Part shown: positions 35,135-42,153 of the stretch, piece after piece | Layout: the number at the start of each line of letters is the position of its first letter | Position numbering within the stretch: position 1 is the stretch's first letter | Assembly (NCBI RefSeq): GCF_024756235.1 | Contig: NZ_JANUGY010000017.1 | Coordinates: 33,050 to 97,049 of the forward strand | Direction of reading: 5' to 3' | Origin: Massilia kyonggiensis | GTDB taxonomy: Bacteria > Pseudomonadota > Gammaproteobacteria > Burkholderiales > Burkholderiaceae_D | DNA: 64,000 nucleotides | Notes under the pieces: generated by a model | Seen by the model: the letters and a program-made list of their open reading frames with translations, nothing else | What the model was told of the DNA's origin: nothing | Database searches by the model: none | Program-made: the position numbers and the translations under genes

Positions 35135-36810
35135 GCGGGAAGCTCCGGTTCGATCCGTTTGGTCACGAGGAAAGGCGGTATCGCGAGGGCGTGCAGCGGC
35201 ATGCGGCGGAACGACGCGAGCGCTTCCTCCGGCGTTTCCACGATCGGTTCGTCCTTGCCGTTGAACGACGTGTTCAGCAGGACCGGCACGCCCGTGCGCG
35301 CCTCGAAGCCCGTCAGCAGGCGGCGCAGCAGCGGGTCGTCGTCCGGGCCGACGGTCTGCAGGCGCGCGCTGCCGTCCACGTGGGTGATGGCCGGCACGCG
35401 CGCTATCATGCCTGGTCGAACCGGCGCCGCGAACTGCATGAAGGGCGAGGGACGGGGCAGGTCGAAATACGCGTCAGCGCGTTCGGCGAGCACGACGGGT
35501 GCCAGCGGGCGGAACCATTCGCGCTGCTTGACGCGCGCATTGATCCAGTCTCGGACTTCGGCCTGGCGCGGATCGGCCAGGATGCTGCGGTGCCCCAGGG
35601 CGCGCGGCCCGAATTCGCTGCCGCCCTGGTACAGCGCGAGTACGCGGCCACCGCACAGCAGGTCGAGCATATGGCTGCACAGGGCATCGGCATCGGGCAG
35701 GTGGACGATGTGCAAATCGTCCCGGTCGGCCAGGGCGGCTTCGATGTCGTGGTGCCGCGGGACGGGTCCGAGGTAATCGTGGGTCCAGCGGTAGGCGCAG
35801 CCGGCGCCGGCCAGTTCGGTGAGACCGTACAGCGCGCAGCCCAGCGCGGTGCCGGCATCGCCCGGCGCGGGCGGAATGAAGACCTGTTTGAACGGCGTTT
35901 CCCGCAGCAGGCGCTCGTTGGCCGAACAGTTCAGCGCCGTGCCGCCGGCGAAGCACAGGTTGTCCAGCCCCGTCTCCGCATGCAGCCAGCGGGCCACGGC
36001 CAGGATGGCATCTTCGAAGGCGCGCTGGCCTGCCGCCGCCAGGTTGGCGCAGTCGGCGAAGGCGACGCCCGGCTGGCCGTAGCGGAAGCGCTCATGGTCG
36101 CGCAGGATCTCGCGCCAGGCCGGCGGCAGCGTCACCTGCCCGCCTTCGACGGCCAGCAGCGGCAGGCCCAGCGCATGCGGCTGGCCGTGTGGGGCGAGTC
36201 CCATCACCTTGCCCTCGTTGCCTTCGCCGGGGAAGATGGCCTGCGTCAGCAGGAAATAAAACATGCCGAGGCCGACGAGGCGCATGTCGTCCCGGTCCCA
36301 CAGGTGCTTGCCGATGCAGTGCACGCGTTCGCGGTCGGCACGGTAGAACGAGGCGACTTCGCGCCAGTCGCCCGGTACGTAGGCCGCGCCGCTCCAGTGG
36401 TCGGTCAGCTCGGCGACGGGACTGCCCTGGCCGTCGATGACCATGACGGCGGCCTCGCGGAAGGGCGATGGGTGGAAGACGCTGACCAGGTGCGCCATGT
36501 GGTGCGAGATGCGCACATGCCGGCAACCGGGGGCGAGGCGCAGCGTCGCGCCGAGTTCCGTGTCGTACCTGGCCTGGTGGCGCCCTTCGTCGTCGCACGA
36601 AAAGCATTCGACCACGATGTCGATGGCCCGCTCCGGCCACGGCAGGCGCGGTCCGTAATGGTCGCGGACGTCGCCCGGCCGGCCCCAATGATGCTTGTGG
36701 CGCGTGAGCCGCTCCTTCTGGATCGCCCACAGCAGCCGCGAGCCCTGCATCAGGCAGGCACTGGCGTCCTGGGTCCGGTTAATACCGAGCACGACGGGAA
36801 CATCGGTCAT
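35131..36810 (-). CDS. NodU/CmcH-family O-carbamoyltransferase
   Basis: The family transfers a carbamoyl group from carbamoyl phosphate through carbamoyl-AMP to hydroxyls of sugars or antibiotics. The 559-residue protein has the Kae1-like N-terminal domain (LGINRTQDASACL, metal-site ISHHMAHLVSVFHPS, VMVIDGQGSP, LCFAGGTALNCSANERL). It also has the C-terminal carbamoyltransferase domain (EFGPRALGHRSILADPR, VNARVKQREWFRPLAPVVL-like segment, PVLLNTSFNGKDEPIVETPEEAL in parts). GGAGG precedes the ATG. It heads the leftward arm of the glycan cluster and overlaps the next gene by four bases. A carbamoylated surface sugar is the likely product. Confidence 0.92.
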   Translation of the reverse strand: MTDVPVVLGINRTQDASACLMQGSRLLWAIQKERLTRHKHHWGRPGDVRDHYGPRLPWPERAIDIVVECFSCDDEGRHQARYDTELGATLRLAPGCRHVRISHHMAHLVSVFHPSPFREAAVMVIDGQGSPVAELTDHWSGAAYVPGDWREVASFYRADRERVHCIGKHLWDRDDMRLVGLGMFYFLLTQAIFPGEGNEGKVMGLAPHGQPHALGLPLLAVEGGQVTLPPAWREILRDHERFRYGQPGVAFADCANLAAAGQRAFEDAILAVARWLHAETGLDNLCFAGGTALNCSANERLLRETPFKQVFIPPAPGDAGTALGCALYGLTELAGAGCAYRWTHDYLGPVPRHHDIEAALADRDDLHIVHLPDADALCSHMLDLLCGGRVLALYQGGSEFGPRALGHRSILADPRQAEVRDWINARVKQREWFRPLAPVVLAERADAYFDLPRPSPFMQFAAPVRPGMIARVPAITHVDGSARLQTVGPDDDPLLRRLLTGFEARTGVPVLLNTSFNGKDEPIVETPEEALASFRRMPLHALAIPPFLVTKRIEPELPA

Positions 36811-36994
36811 CGTTACCTCCGCGTTGGGTTGTGATGCGGTCCTGCTGAGGCTTGGAGCACGATGAGCTGGATTAGTTCATCCATTCGCGCGGTGGTTGGA
36901 GGCCGATGCGGCAGAAGGCAGCGGGGCGGCGGCCTGAACGGTGCGGCGAAACCCGGTATCATCGATGGGAGTCCCCTTGATGACCGGATAACCC

Positions 36995-37816
36995 ATGCTC
37001 CAGACGCCCGCCTCGTTCACGCCCCTGATGGCTCCGCAGCAGGATGCCGCACCGCTGTCCTTCGTCTTCCACGGCGGGCGGCTGCTCGTGCGCGAGGCCG
37101 ACCTCGGCCTGCCCGACGAGGCCGCGGTCCGCAGTCTCGCGCTTGACGCGCCGCGCCTGCAGCCGGTGGGCCTGCTGGACGACCGTTATTGCCAGACGGC
37201 CTGGGTCGACGACGAGGCCCTGGCACCGCCCGGTTACGCCTGGCGCGGGTTGCGTTCGCTGTTCGGGGAGTTCGACGAAGGCCGCCTCGGTGTGGCCGCG
37301 CGCGCCTGCCAGATCGCCGAATGGGCGCGCACACACCGCTTTTGCGGCGCCTGCGGCAGCGGCACCGTGCTGGCGGCAGGCGAGCGTTGCTTCAAGTGCG
37401 TGAACTGCGGCCACATGGCCTATCCGCGCATTTCGCCGGCGATGATGGTCCTGATCCGCAACGGCGACAAGGTGCTGCTGGCGCTGCATACGCAATCCGC
37501 GGTCAAACGCTTCGTGCCGCTGGCCGGTTTCCTGGAAGCGGGCGAGACGATCGAGGAAGCCGTGCACCGCGAAGTGTTCGAGGAAGTCGGCCTGCGCGTG
37601 CACAACCTGCGCTATTTCGGCAGCCAGTCGTGGCCGTTCCCGCACTCGCTGATGATCGCGTTCACGGCCGATTACCTGGACGGCGACATCCGTACCGACC
37701 CCAACGAAATCAGCGAGGCGCGCTGGTTCGGACCAGGCGACGCGTGGCCGGAGCGGGTGCCGCACGTGTCGATCTCGAGCATGCTGGTCGACAGCCACCG
37801 GCCGCCCGGCCGCTGA
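36995..37816 (+). CDS. nudC: NAD(+) diphosphatase / decapping Nudix hydrolase
   Basis: NudC cleaves NAD(H) to NMN(H) and AMP and removes NAD caps from RNA. The 273-residue protein has the zinc ribbon with Cys117, Cys120, Cys135 and Cys138. The Nudix box starts at Gly178 (GFLEAGETIEEAVHREVFEE), and the family-specific SQSWPFPHS lies at residues 210-218. All are diagnostic. The ATG at 36995 follows GATGACCGG with a weak binding site. It converges with the membrane protein gene at 37834. Confidence 0.96.
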   Translation: MLQTPASFTPLMAPQQDAAPLSFVFHGGRLLVREADLGLPDEAAVRSLALDAPRLQPVGLLDDRYCQTAWVDDEALAPPGYAWRGLRSLFGEFDEGRLGVAARACQIAEWARTHRFCGACGSGTVLAAGERCFKCVNCGHMAYPRISPAMMVLIRNGDKVLLALHTQSAVKRFVPLAGFLEAGETIEEAVHREVFEEVGLRVHNLRYFGSQSWPFPHSLMIAFTADYLDGDIRTDPNEISEARWFGPGDAWPERVPHVSISSMLVDSHRPPGR

Positions 37817-37833
37817 CGGCCAGCCCGTTCGGC

Positions 37834-38706
37834 TCAGGGCGTCGGCGTGGCGGCGATCTTGCCTTCCACGCGCAACGCCAGCGGCGTTTCCTCCGGCCGC
37901 GTGCCCGTGCTGCGCATGCGCACGACACGCTGCATCAGGTCGAACCAGAAGGGGGCGCCGAACAGCGCGGTCGACGCCGTGACGATCCACCCGGCGGCCT
38001 GCAGCGCGAAATCGGCACTGGGTACCGGAGGGAACCGCGTCCAGCCGATCGGCAGCGCCATCAGGGCGTCGAACACGGCCGGGTCCAGTGCGCCCGGCGC
38101 GTCATGGAGATGCGCCGCGAGGGCCGGCTGTTGCCACAACGTGCGGAACAAATGGATGCTGTCGATGTTGAACAGGATCGCCAGCAGCAGCGCCAGCAGC
38201 AGGGAAATCAGCATCTGGCGCCGTTTATAGGCGCCCGACATGCGCGCCATCGCGTTGTCGAACCAGCCGGCCAGCATGTCCTGGAATTGCTGCAGGTCGC
38301 GCGCGCGCCCGTACAGCCCGCGCATCACCTGCCGCAACTGCGGATCGGGGATCGTCTCGATGGCGTTGCCGAGCTGGGCGAAGTCGCCCGGCGCTTTCCA
38401 GAGGCTGTCGACCAGCGCAATCGCAAAATGCGCGGGTTCGATGTACGATGGCCGCGTACGCATGTCCCGCTCGCCCGGTTGGGTGCCGTCCGTGTGCGGG
38501 TTGACCAGCGGATGCAGGTAGACGGCGCGCGCCAGCCCGTCGAAGCGCGGGTCGTTGAGCATCGTCTTGACGCCCGCCAGCAGGGTGTTGGCACGCAGCC
38601 GGAACGCCGCCGCCAGCGCTTCCTGCAAGGTGCTGACGATCAGGGCGACCGTGCCATAACAAAATGTCAGGCCGATAGCGACTTCCAGGACAGTGCTCCC
38701 AAGCAT
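37834..38706 (-). CDS. Membrane protein of unknown function
   Basis: The 290-residue protein is not recognised. It has an N-terminal membrane segment (STVLEVAIGLTFCYGTVALIV), a soluble middle part containing YLHPLVNPHTDG, then hydrophobic segments near residues 165-180 (MLISLLLALLLAILFNI) and 238-258 (AAGWIVTASTALFGAPFWF). The pattern of membrane anchor, cytosolic helical region and C-terminal pair recurs in uncharacterised bacterial proteins with a similar opening. It is convergent with nudC and divergent from folE. No function is proposed. Confidence 0.7.
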   Translation of the reverse strand: MLGSTVLEVAIGLTFCYGTVALIVSTLQEALAAAFRLRANTLLAGVKTMLNDPRFDGLARAVYLHPLVNPHTDGTQPGERDMRTRPSYIEPAHFAIALVDSLWKAPGDFAQLGNAIETIPDPQLRQVMRGLYGRARDLQQFQDMLAGWFDNAMARMSGAYKRRQMLISLLLALLLAILFNIDSIHLFRTLWQQPALAAHLHDAPGALDPAVFDALMALPIGWTRFPPVPSADFALQAAGWIVTASTALFGAPFWFDLMQRVVRMRSTGTRPEETPLALRVEGKIAATPTP

Positions 38707-38854
38707 GGCTGTTCTCCGCGCAGTGACAGGACGTCGACTACGCTAGCGCATCCGCCACAGTCCGGCTTTAGTTTTGCGCAAGGAAGCCGCTGGCATCTGT
38801 GGATCCGCTCCATTTTCTATATACTCTCGGCAATCGAAAATTTTAGGGTTAACC

Positions 38855-39421
38855 ATGTCTGACAAAGAAGTCTTCACCGAGAACGACTGGCGCCGCCTGC
38901 TGGTAAGCCTTGGCGAAGATCCCAACCGCTCCGGCCTGCACGAGACGCCCGCGCGCGTCGCCAAGGCCTGGAAACACTGGACTTCCGGCTACGACCAGGA
39001 TCCGGTCGAGATCCTCAAGGCATTCGAAGACGGCGCCGAGGAGTACAACGAATTGATCGTCGTGCGCGGCATTCCGGTCTACAGCCATTGCGAACACCAC
39101 CTGGCGCCGTTCTTCGGCAAGGCGACGGTCGGCTATCTGCCGAACGGCAAGATCGTCGGGCTGTCGAAGCTGACGCGTCTCGTCGACGTGTTTTCCAAGC
39201 GCCTGCAGGTGCAGGAACGCTTGACGGTCCAGATCGCCAACACGCTGATGGAAGTGCTGGAACCGAAGGCCGTGGGCGTGGTCATCAAGTGCCGCCACAT
39301 GTGCATGGAGAGCCGCGGCATCCGCACGCCGGGCGAGGAAACCATCACGTCGACCCTGCTGGGCGAACTGCAGCCGAACCTGGCGCTGCGCACCGAGTTC
39401 CTGTCGCTGGCCCGCGACTGA
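38855..39421 (+). CDS. folE: GTP cyclohydrolase I
   Basis: FolE converts GTP to 7,8-dihydroneopterin triphosphate, the first step of folate and pterin synthesis. The 188-residue enzyme has the zinc ligands Cys79, His82 and Cys150 in SHCEHHLAPFFG and KCRHMCMESRGI, with the 68-residue spacing known from E. coli. The start ATG at 38855 gives MSDKEVFTENDW. An AT-rich stretch (CAATCGAAAATTTTAGGG) precedes it. A 9-bp hairpin (CATGGCGCC/GGCGCCATG, 39443-39469) follows the stop, without a T-run. Confidence 0.97.
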   Translation: MSDKEVFTENDWRRLLVSLGEDPNRSGLHETPARVAKAWKHWTSGYDQDPVEILKAFEDGAEEYNELIVVRGIPVYSHCEHHLAPFFGKATVGYLPNGKIVGLSKLTRLVDVFSKRLQVQERLTVQIANTLMEVLEPKAVGVVIKCRHMCMESRGIRTPGEETITSTLLGELQPNLALRTEFLSLARD

Positions 39422-39602
39422 CCGTCTGCCCGACCCCGCATGCATGGCGCCTCAAAAAAAGGCGCCATGATTCCGAACACGCTGCTAGACTGTATTTACT
39501 GGGCGCCGTGTTCGAATCCGTCGCGACAATGCGCTACGCCCCGTCGATGATCGGGAACCTGTTCCGGATCACGTGTCTCCAAGTGAATTTGAGGCGATCG
39601 AC

Positions 39603-39926
39603 ATGGCCAGGCAAACCTTTCCAAGCGATGTACCGCGTGAACAGTTCGAGACCGTGCGTGAAATGCTGGAAGCGGCCCGCCGCAAGACCCGGCCGCGCAA
39701 GCACGATCTGTACGATGTGTTCTGCGCCGTCCTGTACTTCCTCCATACCGGCAGCGCCTGGCGCAGCATGCCGCCCGAGTTCCCGCCCTGGCGTACCGTG
39801 CATGAATACTTCACGCAATGGACGATGCTGCGTGACGGCGACCGCACCCTGCTCGAGCAGGCGCTTGACCGGCTCGGGCGCACGGCCGAAATTGCGCGGC
39901 TGCGCCAGCTGACCGGGCAGCGCTGA
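39603..39926 (+). CDS. Lone IS5-type transposase N-terminal ORF (DUF4096)
   Basis: The 107-residue protein has the N-terminal DUF4096 domain of IS4/IS5 transposases: a helical segment, then KHDLYDVFCAVLYFLHTGSAWRSMPPEFPPWRTVHEYF, here split by its two halves at Leu. In intact two-frame IS elements an ORF B with the DDE catalytic core follows. None is present here: the next gene begins in the opposite direction at 40410. It is therefore a degraded IS remnant or a solo protein. No clear terminal inverted repeat was found. The ATG at 39603 follows GAGGCG; a GTG at 39573 is an alternative. Confidence 0.75.
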   Translation: MARQTFPSDVPREQFETVREMLEAARRKTRPRKHDLYDVFCAVLYFLHTGSAWRSMPPEFPPWRTVHEYFTQWTMLRDGDRTLLEQALDRLGRTAEIARLRQLTGQR

Positions 39927-39993
39927 TCCGGGCCGCGGTGCCGGATGACCGGCTGGTCGCCAGCGGATGTGAGCGCTATCCGGCGAGGCGGGA

Positions 39994-40410
39994 CTAGCGG
40001 GCGGCCGAGCCTTCCGCCGGCTCGAACACGAGCTTCTTTTTCGCATCCATGTGGAAGACGCCGATGGGCTGGGCCTGCACATTGTCCGACGGTTCCGGCA
40101 ACTGGCTGCAGGTACGGGTTTCCAGCTGCCACATCTCGTCGCCCGAGCGCAGCAGGAAGGTTTCGTCGCCCGTGGAGAACAGCTCGACGTTCAGGTCGGC
40201 CAGCGGCGTCTTGCCGAGGTCGAACTGGCGCTGGCAGTCCGGCAGGCGCGACGCGATCACGCGCAGGCCCACCTGTTTGCTCCAGAAATAATCCTGCGTG
40301 ACGATCACCGTCAGGGCGTGGTCGTTACTGTCGATCGTGTAGCTGGCCGATTCGTTGACGCAGCCGGCCAGCAGCAAGAGCGGTGTCAACAGGAGCAAGG
40401 TGGAGCGCAT
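39994..40410 (-). CDS. Small lipoprotein of unknown function
   Basis: The 138-residue protein has a clear lipoprotein signal (MRSTLLLLTPLLLLAGC, lipobox LAGC, Cys17). The mature part is short, with VIASRLPDCQRQFDLG and LETRTCSQL holding two cysteines that could form a disulfide. It ends in a basic and acidic tail. I do not recognise the family; comparable hypothetical lipoproteins occur in Burkholderiales. The ATG at 40410 is preferred because GGAA lies six bases before it. It is divergent from the aldehyde oxidoreductase operon. Confidence 0.75.
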   Translation of the reverse strand: MRSTLLLLTPLLLLAGCVNESASYTIDSNDHALTVIVTQDYFWSKQVGLRVIASRLPDCQRQFDLGKTPLADLNVELFSTGDETFLLRSGDEMWQLETRTCSQLPEPSDNVQAQPIGVFHMDAKKKLVFEPAEGSAAR

Positions 40411-40565
40411 GGTCATTTCCGGGTTGCCGATGCTTCTGTGCATCACTGCGCGAGTATAGTTCCCTTCAAACCCTTGCCGCAACGGCATGCTTCTCGCGCG
40501 CTCCCCCATTTTTTGATTTCGGAGATGATGAATCAGGCAATCCATCTTCGAAAGCGAGCAAAGCC

Positions 40566-41144
40566 ATGCCAGACGACGATCAAAGTCTATCGGAGCAGCG
40601 TGCGCAGGGCGCGACGCTGGTCCATGCGCCGCCGCAACCGCTCACCTTGCGGATCAACGGCGCCGAGCACAACCTGACGATCGAGCCCCGCGTGACCCTG
40701 CTGGACGCACTGCGCGACGTGCTGGGCCTGACCGGCACCAAGAAGGGCTGCGACCGCGGCCAGTGCGGGGCCTGCACGGTCCTCGTGGACGGCCAGCGCA
40801 TCAATGCATGCCTGACGCTGGCGATGATGCACGACGGCCGCGAGATCACGACCGTGGAAGGCCTGGGCCATGAAGGGCAGCCCCATCCGATGCAGCAGGC
40901 CTTCATGGATTGCGACGGCTTCCAGTGCGGCTATTGCACACCGGGGCAGGTGTGTTCCGCAGTGGCGTTGCTGGATGAAGTGAAGGCCAGGCAGGCCAGC
41001 ATGCTGACCGAAGGCGACCAGCTGGCGCCGGGCGCGCTGTCCGAAGACGAGATCCGCGAGCGCATGAGCGGCAACCTGTGCCGCTGCGGCGCCTATCCCA
41101 ACATCGTCAAGGCCATCCACAGCGTGGTCTTGCGCCAGGCATAG
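40566..41144 (+). CDS. paoA: Aldehyde oxidoreductase iron-sulfur subunit (PaoA/YagT-like)
   Basis: The 192-residue subunit carries two [2Fe-2S] sites of the xanthine oxidase family. The plant-ferredoxin type uses Cys62, Cys67, Cys70 and Cys82 (CDRGQCGAC) and the second uses Cys121, Cys124, Cys172 and Cys174 (CGYC, CRC). It passes electrons from the molybdenum subunit. E. coli PaoA has a twin-arginine signal, whereas here the N-terminus (MPDDDQSLSEQRAQG) has none, so the complex is probably cytoplasmic. It is the first gene of a three-gene operon. Confidence 0.92.
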   Translation: MPDDDQSLSEQRAQGATLVHAPPQPLTLRINGAEHNLTIEPRVTLLDALRDVLGLTGTKKGCDRGQCGACTVLVDGQRINACLTLAMMHDGREITTVEGLGHEGQPHPMQQAFMDCDGFQCGYCTPGQVCSAVALLDEVKARQASMLTEGDQLAPGALSEDEIRERMSGNLCRCGAYPNIVKAIHSVVLRQA

Positions 41145-41154
41145 GGGGACGCGC

Positions 41155-42153
41155 ATGCAATCGATCTTCTACGACCGAGCCAGGGACGTGAATCATGCGC
41201 TCGAGCTGGCGCGCCAGCCGGGTGCGAAATACATCGGCGGCGGCACCAACCTGCTCGACCTGTACAAGAGCGGTATCGAGAAGCCGCTCCGCCTGATCGA
41301 CGTGAGCCGGCTGGCGCTGGCCGACATCGACGAGCTGCCGGGCGGCGGCCTGCGCATCGGTGCCATGGCCAGCAACACGGCGGCCGCGAACCACCCGCTC
41401 GTGCGCCAGCGCTACCGGTTGCTGTCGGAAGCGCTGCTGAACGGCGCGTCGACCCAGTTGCGCAACATGGCGACCGTCGGCGGCAACCTGCTGCAGCGCA
41501 CGCGGTGCTATTACTTCACCGATCCGACTTTCCCGCACTGTAACAAGCGCAATCCCGGCTCGGGCTGCGACGCCATCGATGGCCACAACCGCATCCATGC
41601 CATCCTGGGCGCGAGTCCGCATTGCATTGCGACCAACCCGTCCGACATGAGCGTGGCCCTCGTCGCGCTCGATGCGATCGTTCATCTGCAGGGGCCGGAC
41701 GGCACACGACAAGTCCCCGTCGCGGAGTTCCATCGCTTGCCGGAGGACCACCCGCAGGATGACACGGTGATCCGTCCCGGCGAACTGATCACGGCGGTGG
41801 AACTGCCGCCGACGCCGTTTTCCCGGCATGCGCACTACCTGAAGGTGCGCGACCGCGCGAGCTATGCGTTCGCGCTCGTGTCGGTGGCGGCCGCCGTCGA
41901 CGTGGATGGCGACACCATCCGCGACCTGCGCATCGTGCTGGGCGGCGTGGCCCATAAACCCTGGCGCGCTCTGGATGCGGAGCAGAGATTGCGTGGCCAG
42001 TCGCTGGGCGCGCTCACGGACGACGTGCTGGGCAAGGTGGGGGCGGATGCCGTCGCCGGCGCGCAGCCGCACGCGCACAACGCGTTCAAGGTCGAACTGG
42101 CGCAGCGTGCGGTTGCGCGGGCGCTGCGGATCGCGACGGGAGGGATGGTATGA
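41155..42153 (+). CDS. paoB: Aldehyde oxidoreductase FAD-binding subunit (PaoB/YagS-like)
   Basis: The 332-residue subunit has the FAD-binding KYIGGGTNLLDLYKSGIEKP and GASTQLRNMATVGGNLLQRTRC segments of the CoxM/xanthine dehydrogenase medium subunit family. The insert CYYFTDPTFPHCNKRNPGSGC provides cysteines that match the extra [4Fe-4S] cluster loop seen in PaoB. AGGGGG precedes the ATG. Its last codons overlap the start of the molybdenum subunit gene (ATGA), so production is coupled. Confidence 0.92.
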   Translation: MQSIFYDRARDVNHALELARQPGAKYIGGGTNLLDLYKSGIEKPLRLIDVSRLALADIDELPGGGLRIGAMASNTAAANHPLVRQRYRLLSEALLNGASTQLRNMATVGGNLLQRTRCYYFTDPTFPHCNKRNPGSGCDAIDGHNRIHAILGASPHCIATNPSDMSVALVALDAIVHLQGPDGTRQVPVAEFHRLPEDHPQDDTVIRPGELITAVELPPTPFSRHAHYLKVRDRASYAFALVSVAAAVDVDGDTIRDLRIVLGGVAHKPWRALDAEQRLRGQSLGALTDDVLGKVGADAVAGAQPHAHNAFKVELAQRAVARALRIATGGMV

